From: Thermoplasmata archaeon
Lineage (GTDB): Archaea > Thermoplasmatota > Thermoplasmata > Lutacidiplasmatales > UBA184
Direction of reading: 5' to 3'
DNA length: 46,539 bases
Assembly: GCA_021796385.1 (NCBI GenBank)
Contig: JAJYXQ010000069.1
Location: 24,378-70,916, forward strand
The position numbers were made by a program, and so were the translations under genes. This document shows positions 16,236-24,496 of the stretch, in pieces. How positions within the stretch are numbered: position 1 is the stretch's first letter; the number at the start of each line of letters is the position of its first letter. The notes under the pieces are model-generated. The model saw only the letters and a list, made by a program, of their open reading frames with translations. It did no database searches and had not been told where the DNA came from.

Positions 16236-17201
16236 CTATGGCCAGGTGATGCCGTAGGAGAAGGAGTGGAAGATGATGGGATAGCTCAGCAGGAATCCGG
16301 CGATGGCGCCGCCGTTCAAAAAGGGGAGCCCGGCCTGAGGATTCCCACTCGCGACCGCACGCATGAGGACCATGTAGCCCACTAGGGAACCGGCCATGAC
16401 ACAAAACGCGGTCAACAGGCCTCCCGGGAGCCAACCAAAGAGTCGGGTTTGCGGCAGGAACACGTAGCTACTCACGACTAGGACACCGGGAATGACCGCA
16501 TCGCCGAGCCCCATGAAGAGCGCCTCCCGCTCTTCCGGGCGCGCCTTGACCTTGTCCCGGTGGTCCTTCAGGGAGACCCTCGTGTAGTCGAAGGATGCCT
16601 CCGACGGCATCACCATCATGATGGGAAGTTTCATGTCGCTCACCACATCGGCGAGGGAGATCATGTGCTTCGTCCAATAGACCGCGATGGCATCGTACAC
16701 CATCAGGATCGACAGGAACACGAGTGCCCAAAGGATCCCGATGAATATCCCGAGGAGGGCAGTGAGCGCTCCCCCGGCGAGGAAGCCCACCGAATCGACC
16801 ACATACCATTGGGGCTCAAGAAGCAGGGCGAGGAAGCACATCGAGGCAACGAAGAGCGCAATATAGATGGACGGGTCGAACGAGAGTCCGCTCGAGAATC
16901 CGATGGGAAGGGGAAGCAACAGGGCGATAGCCGGCTGGAGCGTAATCAAGATCGAGACGCAGATCACCCCCGTGAAGAGGAAGCGGATGGAACCGAGGGA
17001 GTTGGAAGCTTTCTTTGCGAAGAGGATGATCAGCAAGGGCGCTACGATGATCGCTATGAGCAGGGGGATGATGCTCGTCGGCGAGTTCGGGGTGGCTGCC
17101 TGCTGGAGTCCCGCGTGGATGAACGGGAACGCCAGAACGAGGGCCACCCCTTGAACGCCGACGTAGATAGTAGGGAGGCCCAAGTCCTTGAGGTAGCTCA
17201 T
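16236..17201 (-). CDS. Presenilin/SPP-like intramembrane aspartyl protease (A22 family)
   Basis: Polytopic protease cutting peptides within the membrane, homologous to archaeal PSH and eukaryotic presenilin. The two catalytic aspartates are visible as YDAIAVY in the sixth helix and GLGDAVIPG in the seventh. A PAL-type C-terminal motif is not obvious: the final helices contain AGLPFLNGGAIAG instead. Nine hydrophobic helices fit in 321 residues. ATG 17201 overlaps the aIF2-beta stop as ATGA; the frame extends further upstream but inside aIF2-beta. Natural substrates in archaea are unknown. Confidence 0.87.
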   Translation of the reverse strand: MSYLKDLGLPTIYVGVQGVALVLAFPFIHAGLQQAATPNSPTSIIPLLIAIIVAPLLIILFAKKASNSLGSIRFLFTGVICVSILITLQPAIALLLPLPIGFSSGLSFDPSIYIALFVASMCFLALLLEPQWYVVDSVGFLAGGALTALLGIFIGILWALVFLSILMVYDAIAVYWTKHMISLADVVSDMKLPIMMVMPSEASFDYTRVSLKDHRDKVKARPEEREALFMGLGDAVIPGVLVVSSYVFLPQTRLFGWLPGGLLTAFCVMAGSLVGYMVLMRAVASGNPQAGLPFLNGGAIAGFLLSYPIIFHSFSYGITWP

Positions 17202-17635
17202 GCCTCTTTGGAACGCAACTGTGGGACAGGCCGCTGCGCACCACAGGACTCGCAGATCAGCATGTGCACACGACCGACCCGGTCGATATGTGTGTCCGGT
17301 CGCTTGCACTCGAGGCACATCACGAACTTCATGGTATAGTTCTTCACCTTGCCGTTGACCTGGTCCGCCGCGACCTTGCTCTTGAGGACTCCCCGTGGGC
17401 CGTCGAGGACTCCTTGGCACCCGAACTCGCGCGAAAGGTAGTTCATGACGTGGCTCGGGTCACGGCGGAGACGTTCGGATATCTCTTTGAGGTTGCGGAT
17501 GACGGTGTTGCGGCCATCATACATGATTTCGGCTTGAGGGATGACAAATCGCTCTCCTTTGTCGCCTCCGGTCTTCAGCTGGGAGAAGGCCCTATCGAGG
17601 AGGGCGGAGTATTCGAGAGCAGCGTCGGCACACAC
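17198..17635 (-). CDS. eif2b: Translation initiation factor aIF2 subunit beta
   Basis: Part of the heterotrimeric aIF2 that delivers Met-tRNAi to the small ribosomal subunit. The 145 residues begin LEYSALLDRAFSQL (helix that binds aIF2-gamma), contain the central alpha/beta domain (FVIPQAEIMYDGRNTVIRN) and end in a zinc ribbon with CLEC and CESC. No ATG fits. GTG 17635 is placed right for the family N-terminus and lies about 34 nt from a TATA box; the open frame running to 17980 is not credible. Leads an operon with the presenilin-like protease. Confidence 0.92.
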   Translation of the reverse strand: MCADAALEYSALLDRAFSQLKTGGDKGERFVIPQAEIMYDGRNTVIRNLKEISERLRRDPSHVMNYLSREFGCQGVLDGPRGVLKSKVAADQVNGKVKNYTMKFVMCLECKRPDTHIDRVGRVHMLICESCGAQRPVPQLRSKEA

Positions 17636-17943
17636 GATCTTCCCGTAGGTCCCACACCCCGGTGCATAATAAGTTTCGTCCCGTTGGGTGCTCCGTGGAA
17701 TCGCCAACTCACGTTGGCTGGCCGAGTTCCGGACAGCTCGACCCCCCCAATTGTCCCCAGGATTCTCCCCATCTTGCCTTGCCCCTTCCTTTGTTCCGGG
17801 CAGGGGGAGGGACCTGGTCCCACACGCACACGCTGGGTGGGGAGGAGGAATGTAACCTCTTATCGGTGCACCTCCTGCTCGTCTCCTTGGCGGAACCTTG
17901 TCATTACACTTAAGAGTCCGACGCCGTAGTGACCCCACTGTCC
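17636..17943. other. Divergent intergenic region
   Basis: About 310 nt between aIF2-beta (minus) and carbamate kinase (plus). Apart from the aIF2-beta TATA box and a weaker AT-rich block (ATTACACTTAAG, about 17903-17914), I see nothing coding. The minus frame open here is an artefact of high GC. Confidence 0.45.
17663..17675 (-). promoter_or_regulatory. TATA-like box of aIF2-beta operon
   Basis: The minus strand reads AACTTATTATGCA, centred about 34 nt before GTG 17635. It supports the short non-ATG start. Confidence 0.55.
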
Positions 17944-18897
17944 ATGGCAAGGATCGTTGTCGCTCTGGGAGGGAACGCACTGTCCAAGGCTGGGGAGAAA
18001 GGTACCTGGGATGAAGCGGTCCAGAACATGCGGTCCGTGACCAAACCCCTTACCGAGATACTCGGCCGTGGAGACGAACTGCTCGTGACCCACGGAAACG
18101 GTCCCCAGGTCGGCTCTCTTCTGATACAGCAGGAACTCGCCAAGTCGCAGGTCTCCCCGCTACCCATGAGCGCCCTAGGGGCGATGACCGAGGGGTGGAT
18201 TGGGCTGCTGATCTCTGGGGTCCTCACCACCGCGATCGAGGCGGAGGGCCTGGGCCATTCCGTCGTGCCGATCGTCACCCGGTCCTTGGTATCTTCGAGG
18301 GACCCGTCCTTTCGGCACCCTTCTAAGCCGGTGGGACCGTACTATTCCGAGAACGAGGCCCGGTTACTCAAGAAGCAGCATGGGTGGGTCATGGGGAACG
18401 ATGTACGCAGGGGGGGCTGGCGACGTTTGGTTCCCTCTCCCATTCCCATAGACGTGATCGAGGGTCCCGTACTGAGACGGCTGTACACGGCCGGAATGGG
18501 CGTCTCGACCGTCTTCGTGGCCGGAGGGGGCGGAGGGGTCCCTGTCGTACGGCGACGAAACGGTGCACTCGAGGAGGTCGACGCGGTGATCGATAAGGAT
18601 CGTACGGCGGCTTTGCTGGCGTCTATCATCCGAGCCGAAACGCTAGCGATCGTGACGGACGTCTCGCATGCCCTCATCGGCTTCCATTCGGCCCGCGAAG
18701 AACCTCTGGGACGCGTGAGTGCGGACCAACTGTCCCGGCATCTCACCCATGGCGAATTCGGGGAAGGAAGCATGCGCCCGAAGGTAGAGGCCGCACTCCA
18801 GTTCCTTTCCCATGGGGGGAAGCGGGCCATCATCACCGACGCTTACGGGCTCCCGCAAGCTCTCAAAGGAAAGCGGGGCACCGTAGTCGAGAACTAG
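17944..18897 (+). CDS. arcC: Carbamate kinase
   Basis: Amino-acid kinase family enzyme interconverting carbamoyl phosphate plus ADP with carbamate plus ATP. Visible motifs are VALGGNAL at the N-terminus, THGNGPQVG for carbamate binding, GWRRLVPSPIP, the glycine-rich GGGGGVPV and IDKDRTAALLA. Length 317 is typical. ATG 17944 is preceded at about 33 nt by a weak AT-rich element; GTG 17929 is an alternative. No arginine deiminase or ornithine transcarbamylase lies nearby, so direction (ATP from carbamoyl phosphate or the reverse) is open. The stop overlaps the stop of the next, opposite gene. Confidence 0.92.
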   Translation: MARIVVALGGNALSKAGEKGTWDEAVQNMRSVTKPLTEILGRGDELLVTHGNGPQVGSLLIQQELAKSQVSPLPMSALGAMTEGWIGLLISGVLTTAIEAEGLGHSVVPIVTRSLVSSRDPSFRHPSKPVGPYYSENEARLLKKQHGWVMGNDVRRGGWRRLVPSPIPIDVIEGPVLRRLYTAGMGVSTVFVAGGGGGVPVVRRRNGALEEVDAVIDKDRTAALLASIIRAETLAIVTDVSHALIGFHSAREEPLGRVSADQLSRHLTHGEFGEGSMRPKVEAALQFLSHGGKRAIITDAYGLPQALKGKRGTVVEN

Positions 18898-19619
18898 TCT
18901 GCCCTGAGCGATTGTACCGCCTTGTGTATGCCCGTGCCGTACTGGAAGGCGCGTTTGGGAAGGCGCGCAATCTCTTCCGGAAGCTTCAAAGATCGGGCGA
19001 CAAGACGCAACAGGCTCTTTCGTTCGGGACCCTTTCTGACCTCCCAGGGAATGCGTGAAACCCGGGCGATAAAATCTCCGTCCAAGAAGGGGGCCACCAG
19101 CAATTTCCCATGACGGACAGCGAGCTCCAAGGAGATGGGCCAGTCGGTCTCTTGGAGCTTGCGTAGGTCCCTCTCGCCTCGCTCGGCGAGTTGGGCACCG
19201 GAAAGATCGAAGGTATGTTGATATCCAACAAACAACTCGTCGGCCCCTTGGCCACAGACGATCAGCTTCCCCGGGGCGCGTGCGAGGGCGAGATCCATGC
19301 CCACTTGGACGGAGAGATCGTTCCCTCGTAATTCGGGGTGATTCTTCCGAAGGTATTGGACGCTGGCCCCCAGCTCGGCCCGGGTCGCTGCCCTCGGGAC
19401 GAACCGGGTACCCAAGAGGATGGCGGAGTTCGCCGCCGCATAAAAATCCTTACTCCCCGGAAGACCTATCGTGAACAATGTGTTCTCCCGCCCAGCTCCC
19501 AGGGCAAGATGGGCCAAGAGCGAGGAGTCGAGACCTCCCGAGAAGAGCACGGTACCGGCTTCCCCCCGGGGCCAGCTCCGGTCGAACGCCCTTCGAAACG
19601 AAAGGCCCAATTGCTGCAC
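18894..19619 (-). CDS. Stand-alone asparagine-synthetase-like ATP-pyrophosphatase domain
   Basis: 241 residues containing only the C-terminal (synthetase) half of asparagine synthetase B. It has the PP-loop SGGLDSS near residue 27 and the downstream GQGADELFVGY block. The N-terminal glutaminase domain is absent, so it cannot draw ammonia from glutamine by itself. Such orphan domains adenylate varied carboxylates, so the product is unknown. The start is GTG 19619. The frame remains open about 35 codons further upstream without an ATG or GTG, and no good TATA box is seen, so the N-terminus is uncertain. It meets carbamate kinase tail to tail, sharing the CTAG at their stops. Confidence 0.8.
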   Translation of the reverse strand: MQQLGLSFRRAFDRSWPRGEAGTVLFSGGLDSSLLAHLALGAGRENTLFTIGLPGSKDFYAAANSAILLGTRFVPRAATRAELGASVQYLRKNHPELRGNDLSVQVGMDLALARAPGKLIVCGQGADELFVGYQHTFDLSGAQLAERGERDLRKLQETDWPISLELAVRHGKLLVAPFLDGDFIARVSRIPWEVRKGPERKSLLRLVARSLKLPEEIARLPKRAFQYGTGIHKAVQSLRAD

Positions 19620-20003
19620 AGTGGTCCCAACCTCGGAATCCCACGGCAGTTCCGAGGCAACGACCGGTTCTTCGCTTACGAACCGAACCTCAGTGCATCT
19701 TTCGGTAGTCGGTTTCAGGGCCCCACCTTAGTTGTTCCATGCTCGAAATGTAGAAAAGCTTGTTCACACCACCTCGGGCGAGAAGTTCGGGTCCGCCTTC
19801 CTTGCAACGTCCCTCACCACCCCAGTCTTCGAACCCCGTCGGGCAGGACCGAACTCTCTACCGGCCCCGGAACCGAAGTCCCAGTCCAGCATCAATCAAC
19901 CCAAAGTTGAAGGGACTATCCACTTCGCCTGTGCTACGGAGTTGGGCTTTTAAATCTACACGCTCTACAAAGAGAGTAGAGGAGATACTCAATTGGATAC
20001 CGA
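19620..20003. other. Intergenic region; possible zinc-finger remnant and MoxR operon promoter
   Basis: A plus-strand frame around 19730-19910 encodes VVPCSKCRKAC followed by basic residues, vaguely like the zinc finger of a TnpB-type transposase. Frames are broken and nothing else supports it. The right end carries the promoter of the following operon. Confidence 0.3.
19947..19957 (+). promoter_or_regulatory. TATA-like box of MoxR/DUF58 operon
   Basis: CTTTTAAATCT is centred about 52 nt before ATG 20004, implying a leader of about 25 nt. It is the best AT-rich element in this intergenic space. Confidence 0.5.
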
Positions 20004-20579
20004 ATGACCCTGTTCAAGAAGAAACCGGGAGAGAACCAGGTCTACGTGGAAACAGTACGTCCTGTGGAGATCCCGGTGATCACCGCCGTAAAGCAGTGCC
20101 TCATGCGAGCCAATTATGGCGAGGCCGTCCGCTATGGTTTCCAGGCCGCCCTGTATGATTTTCAGCGGGCCTACAAGGTCGTCTTCCCACCCACCATCAC
20201 GAACAAGGACATCCTGTTCCGCGAGTTGAAGAACGTGGGAGGCTATCTACCGGCGCTCTTCGAACAGTTCTATGAGCTCTATGAGCCGGTCCGGTTCGGA
20301 CGACCCGGCGGTTGGAAGGGTCACGAAGGGGATGTGGTGAGCCTTCTCCAGAGCATCTACTCTGCGGAACCGATGTGGCGGCTTTACGCTCAGCAGGTCT
20401 CCTCAAACGCTCCGGAAACCAGCGCGCGACGCACGAAGTCTGGAGTGAAGCTCCGAGATTCCCAGATCTATGTCACCCGCCCCTCGGGAGAAAGTCCGCC
20501 CCTTCCCGGGGAACGCCGGTTGACCAACTCCAACCTCTATGTGGGCGGAGCCGAGGACGCCTACCACCACCCCCCGTGA
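20004..20579 (+). CDS. DUF4129-like soluble protein of MoxR operon
   Basis: 191 residues without membrane segments. The central part (about 25-95) has the DUF4129 pattern: a helix with NYGEAVRYGFQAALYDFQRAY, a hydrophobic PPTITNKDILFREL segment and a closing FYELYEPVRFG. DUF4129 is usually the C-terminal cytoplasmic tail of transglutaminase-like membrane proteins in MoxR-DUF58 loci; here it is free-standing. The C-terminal ~60 residues are polar and low in complexity with two similar short elements (LRDSQIYV and LTNSNLYV). First gene of a five-gene run. Function not established. Confidence 0.6.
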   Translation: MTLFKKKPGENQVYVETVRPVEIPVITAVKQCLMRANYGEAVRYGFQAALYDFQRAYKVVFPPTITNKDILFRELKNVGGYLPALFEQFYELYEPVRFGRPGGWKGHEGDVVSLLQSIYSAEPMWRLYAQQVSSNAPETSARRTKSGVKLRDSQIYVTRPSGESPPLPGERRLTNSNLYVGGAEDAYHHPP

Positions 20580-20601
20580 GCGAGAGAACCGCTGCGAACC
20601 C

Positions 20602-21117
20602 ATGGACCCAATCATATTCCTCACGACATTGTTCACTTCCACCAGTTTTGGTCTTCCTTTGGTTGCCCTCGTGGTGGGAGGTCTTGCTTGGTGGTTCTTC
20701 ATGCCCAAGGTGAGTCCACCGACCATGGTCCCTCGGCCGGTGTGGAGGGATCCCTCCCCGGACCCGGTGTCCCTCCTGTATTGGTCGATCGCCAGCGGTT
20801 CCCGAACTTCGGTCATCCAGTACGTCTATCATCGTTGGTCTGAAGCGGTTTATCGCCGGTTCAAACATTACCCGTACCAGATCCCTTGGAGACGCGGCAA
20901 GGCCTCCAAACTGGGGATTCCCGGGAACCGGGAACTGATCTCTCTCGACAAGGACCTCCTCGAGCTCTACTATCTTGCCATGCGAATAGATGGGCGCTCC
21001 CCGGGGGACATGACCGGGGAACTGATCTGGGGACGGCGGATCCGGTCCTATGAGGCCCGGCTCGGAAAGGCTATGTCAAAGATGGCACTCCGGGTCCCGG
21101 AGGTGTGGGGGGAGTGA
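20602..21117 (+). CDS. Single-pass membrane protein of MoxR operon
   Basis: 171 residues: one N-terminal transmembrane helix (about 5-33, ending LAWWFFMP) and a basic cytoplasmic domain rich in aromatic and Arg residues (VYHRWSEAVYRRFKHYPYQIPWRR). The second half is helical. Family not recognised. The helical charged domain may form a pair with the DUF4129-like protein, so the two could replace one longer anchored DUF4129 protein (inference). ATG 20602 comes 22 nt after the previous stop; the frame upstream overlaps that gene. Its TGA stop overlaps the GTG start of the MoxR gene. Confidence 0.65.
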   Translation: MDPIIFLTTLFTSTSFGLPLVALVVGGLAWWFFMPKVSPPTMVPRPVWRDPSPDPVSLLYWSIASGSRTSVIQYVYHRWSEAVYRRFKHYPYQIPWRRGKASKLGIPGNRELISLDKDLLELYYLAMRIDGRSPGDMTGELIWGRRIRSYEARLGKAMSKMALRVPEVWGE

Positions 21118-22121
21118 AGGGGAATCCTGTGAAGGTACCGGATGCCGTGGCCCCGTCAGTGGATCCTCGCCGTACCCTCAACTCTCTTCAGCTTGCCATC
21201 GGCGGTGCCGTCGTCGGCCAGGATCGGCTTGTGAAATCCTTGGCGGTGGCATTGGTCGCCGGCGGGCACGTCCTGCTCGAGGGTGTGCCCGGGCTAGCCA
21301 AGACCTACCTCGTACGAACCTTCGCCAAAACCCTGCACCTCGAGTTCCGGCGGATCCAGTTCACCCCGGACATGCTACCGGCCGATGTCATGGGGGTCAT
21401 TGTGTTAAACCCCAAGACCCAGGGCTTCGAGTTCCGTCCGGGGCCCATCTTCGCCAATGTGATCTTGGCCGATGAGATCAACCGGGCCCCTCCGAAGGTC
21501 CAATCGGCTCTCCTCGAAGCCATGCAAGAGCGTCAAGTGACGATGGAGGGGCACACTTACCCGTTGCCATCCCCGTTCATTGTCATTGCCACGCAGAACC
21601 CCGTCGAGCAGGAGGGCACCTACCCGCTGCCGGAGGCGGAACTCGACCGGTTCCTCTTCCGGTTGATCGTGGACTACCCTTCCGAGGAAGACGAGGTGAA
21701 GCTTCTCTCCCAGCGGGCAGGGGAAACCGTGCTCGAACCGTCCACAAGCGTGGTCGAATCCTCCGACATCGACCAGATGCAAGAGATGCGCCGAACCGTC
21801 TTCGTGAATGCGGATGTCATATCCTACCTCGCCGGGATAATCCGCTCTACGCGTGTCGATCCCCGGGTCCTCATCGGAGCCTCCCCAAGAGCCGGCGTCC
21901 AGTTCCTGAACGCCGTGAAGGCCCTGGCGCTGTTCGAAGGTCGGGACTATGTGGTCCCGGACGATGTCCGATCGATGGTGGTCCCGGCCCTGAACCACCG
22001 GATCACCTTGTCGCCGGAGGTGCTCGCCATGCAGGAGGGTTCCGCCGCCATGAAGGACAGTTCCTCCCTGTATGCCGGGGTCATCAACAGCATCGTGAGT
22101 CGAGTACCGACCCCTCGCTGA
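21114..22121 (+). CDS. MoxR-family AAA+ ATPase
   Basis: Cytoplasmic AAA+ ATPase, thought to act as a chaperone for assembly or maturation of the neighbouring vWA-domain protein. Walker A is GVPGLAKT (about 57-64); Walker B is ILADEINRAPPK; sensor 1 is IATQNPVEQEGTYPLPEAELDRF, the classic MoxR stretch (quoted in two parts elsewhere as NPVEQEG and AELDRF). The C-terminal lid has SPRAGVQFLNAVKALAL. Starts possible at GTG 21105, 21114 or 21129; 21114 overlaps the previous stop as GTGA and is preferred. Length 335 is normal. Confidence 0.9.
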   Translation: MKGNPVKVPDAVAPSVDPRRTLNSLQLAIGGAVVGQDRLVKSLAVALVAGGHVLLEGVPGLAKTYLVRTFAKTLHLEFRRIQFTPDMLPADVMGVIVLNPKTQGFEFRPGPIFANVILADEINRAPPKVQSALLEAMQERQVTMEGHTYPLPSPFIVIATQNPVEQEGTYPLPEAELDRFLFRLIVDYPSEEDEVKLLSQRAGETVLEPSTSVVESSDIDQMQEMRRTVFVNADVISYLAGIIRSTRVDPRVLIGASPRAGVQFLNAVKALALFEGRDYVVPDDVRSMVVPALNHRITLSPEVLAMQEGSAAMKDSSSLYAGVINSIVSRVPTPR

Positions 22122-22136
22122 ACCGGAGCCGAGGGA

Positions 22137-23468
22137 ATGTCGGCGAACTTTGCCACGTTGTCCGGACGGGGTACCGGGCTGATCTCCGGGGGTTTGATAT
22201 CCTTCGGACTGGCCTTCTATACGCTGCACCTGCTCCTCTTCGCTGCAGGCTTTCTCATCGTCGCCTTCGTGGCCGCGGAATACCTGACCTTCGCCTGGTC
22301 CACCCGCGGGTTTTCCAAGGAGTGGTTCCGACTGGAACGCTTCGAAGCCTCAAAACGCGTCAATCGCAAGGCCTTGGGGCTGATGGGGCTTCGCCTCATT
22401 CACGAGGGGCAAACGGCCTTCTACGCGGAGGTATGGGACTCTTACCCTCAGACCTTCCGGATGGTCACTGGCTCCCCAAGGATCCTCACATGGTGGAACC
22501 CCGGGGAGGACCTCAGGGTCGTCTATGGGTTCCGGCCCTATCGTCGCGGGGCTTACACGCTCGGTCCGACGTTCATCCTTGCCCACGATGCCTTCGGGCT
22601 AGCGTTCCGTACGCTCGTGCTCGACAGCCGTCACGAAGTGACCGTTCTGCCATCGAACGCCTCTATGCCTTCCGGCCACCTCGCCATGCGCCTTCGGACG
22701 AAGTACCTGGGTACTACGGTGCTCCGGCAGCGTGGCTACGGGACCGAGTTCCGCTCGCTCCGGGAGTACCATGCTTCGGACGATTTCCGGAGCATAGCCT
22801 GGAAGCATTCGACCAAGGGCCGCCTGTTCGTCAAGGAGTTCGAGCAGGAAATGCGTCAGGATTTCCTCATCCTGCTCGACACCGGTTCGTTCATGGGAGC
22901 GGGCCGACTCGGGGAGGATGCCATGGACCTCGCCGTGGATGCGGCGACGATGCTCACGAGCTACATCATGAACGGGGAGGACCGCATCGGACTTCTCGCC
23001 TTTCCTACCGACCCGCTGGTCTACCTTCCCCCGAAGCGGGGACCCCGTAATGTGGCCCGGGTCTTGGAGGAAATGGCTCTCATCAACGCAGGCGCCGGCC
23101 ACTTCAGTCTGCCAGGCGCTCTCGACCTCCTGTCCCGCCGGCTTGAGGACCGCACCCATGTGTTCGCCTTTGCGGCGGCGCAACCCCCGACCCGGGCGCT
23201 CCTTACAAGCTATTCCCGGTTTGCCGCACGCGGACACCGCCTCTATCTCTTCACCCCGGAACTGTTCGCAATGTACCCCCCCCTCCCGACGGAAAATGAC
23301 CAGCGGACTCTCGCGATGGCCCAATCCGTCGAGGGGACCTTCGCCCGGCAGACCCAGCATCTCATCCGGTCCATCGGCATCCCGGTCATCTCCTACGACC
23401 GCCGTGGAGCCACGGTGAAGGTCCTCAATCTGTACTCCACATTGAAGGCCTGGGGGTCCGCTTCATGA
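22137..23468 (+). CDS. DUF58 / von Willebrand factor A-like membrane protein
   Basis: 443 residues with two N-terminal membrane helices (about 14-48), a beta-rich middle domain, the DUF58 signature (GTEFRSLREYHASDDFRSI, then WKHSTKGRLFVKEFE) and a C-terminal vWA-like fold. The metal-site motif is partly kept: LDTGSFM in place of DxSxS, so one serine is missing. This is the usual partner of MoxR ATPases. Its last codons overlap the next gene as ATGA. Confidence 0.87.
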   Translation: MSANFATLSGRGTGLISGGLISFGLAFYTLHLLLFAAGFLIVAFVAAEYLTFAWSTRGFSKEWFRLERFEASKRVNRKALGLMGLRLIHEGQTAFYAEVWDSYPQTFRMVTGSPRILTWWNPGEDLRVVYGFRPYRRGAYTLGPTFILAHDAFGLAFRTLVLDSRHEVTVLPSNASMPSGHLAMRLRTKYLGTTVLRQRGYGTEFRSLREYHASDDFRSIAWKHSTKGRLFVKEFEQEMRQDFLILLDTGSFMGAGRLGEDAMDLAVDAATMLTSYIMNGEDRIGLLAFPTDPLVYLPPKRGPRNVARVLEEMALINAGAGHFSLPGALDLLSRRLEDRTHVFAFAAAQPPTRALLTSYSRFAARGHRLYLFTPELFAMYPPLPTENDQRTLAMAQSVEGTFARQTQHLIRSIGIPVISYDRRGATVKVLNLYSTLKAWGSAS

Positions 23469-24496
23469 ACGGTTACCGGGTGCTTTCGTTCCTGCTCATC
23501 ATGCCGCTTTTCCTCTACCTCGGATTCTTGATGGTCACTTCCTATGCCGCCTGGGACCCGCTCATCGCCGGGGTCTTCGGCGCTATCCTCCTGCTCAACG
23601 CGATACAGTTCGTTCCCTGGAAGGGTCGGTACCTCACTCTCTCGGGTCTCTGGGTCATCGTGCTCATCATGGTCCTGGGGTTCTTCGCCGTCAGCCTCCT
23701 CGGTGGTCCGGGACTGGACGTTTCGGCCGGGATCATCCTTGCTTCCCCCTTCCTCATTGAGTCCTGGATCTGGCAGTTGGAAGGGTCCCCGGGAAAGCGG
23801 ATGGCCGCCCTCCAGCTCTCCTTCCTCGACGGTGTGGTGATCGTGGCAGCGATCCAGTCCCTTCTGGCCACGGGACTCCCTGTCGACGCCCCGGACCTCA
23901 TCTCGGCCTACGCCCAAGTGAACATCACCCAGGCGTGTAGCTTGTCGAACCTGGTTGGCCTTTCGATGGCGTCCGTCTGGCCCGGTGCCTGCTCCGCAGG
24001 CACCTTAGTGTTCCCGCTACAAGCCGCGATGACCCCACCCCTCGTCGTGCTCGGAGGAATGGCCCTTGTCGGCGCGCTCTCCCCCGTCTTGAAGCCTCAG
24101 ACCGGTTCCGGTGCTGAACTTCCCTTCCGCGAGGCGGGGGAGATGTCCCGGATGGCCTACGATCCTGAGTTAGAGCATCTGGGAGAGAAACCCCTCCAGT
24201 TGCTCGCCTTGCGGACGGTCCCCAAATCGCCATCCTACGGTCACCTTCCGGGGTTGCGAGCAATCTTCCTCACGGCAGTCCTCACCTTCGCTTTCGTCCT
24301 GGCATCGCTCTATGCACCCCAGCAGGTGCTCCTGCCCACGCTGGGAGCCCTTGTCATCGTCGTGTTCGTTATCCTTGGATTGACCCGGACATCTTTGCGT
24401 GCGCCGCCTCCTGTGGCCCCTCGGATGGTGGGAACCCTCCCCGCGCAGGCCCCGTCACTGCCGGTGGGACTCCCGGTTTCAAGTCCTTCGGCGTGA
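23465..24496 (+). CDS. Multi-pass membrane protein of MoxR/DUF58 operon
   Basis: 343 residues with hydrophobic segments near 5-28, 32-52, 56-78, 82-100, 125-140, 180-205, 270-290 and 293-312. Between the fifth and sixth lies a loop with two Cys (TQACSLSN, WPGACSAG) that is likely external. A cytoplasmic loop of about 60 residues follows (213-268). Family not recognised; it occupies the place where a transglutaminase-like protein sits in classic MoxR loci. ATGA overlap with the DUF58 gene shows coupling. Its 3' end overlaps the convergent Kelch gene by 18 nt. Confidence 0.65.
   Translation: MNGYRVLSFLLIMPLFLYLGFLMVTSYAAWDPLIAGVFGAILLLNAIQFVPWKGRYLTLSGLWVIVLIMVLGFFAVSLLGGPGLDVSAGIILASPFLIESWIWQLEGSPGKRMAALQLSFLDGVVIVAAIQSLLATGLPVDAPDLISAYAQVNITQACSLSNLVGLSMASVWPGACSAGTLVFPLQAAMTPPLVVLGGMALVGALSPVLKPQTGSGAELPFREAGEMSRMAYDPELEHLGEKPLQLLALRTVPKSPSYGHLPGLRAIFLTAVLTFAFVLASLYAPQQVLLPTLGALVIVVFVILGLTRTSLRAPPPVAPRMVGTLPAQAPSLPVGLPVSSPSA

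Noticed and set aside
16560-17339. 259-codon plus-strand frame opposite the presenilin-like protease
   Set aside because: Extreme Asp/Glu/Arg/Gly composition, typical of the complement of hydrophobic helices.
17636-17980. 115-residue N-terminal extension of aIF2-beta
   Set aside because: Not seen in the family; the TATA box sits within it and GTG 17635 fits better.
19820-19860. tRNA-like T-arm (TTCGAACCCC)
   Set aside because: No matching acceptor, D or anticodon stems could be drawn around it.
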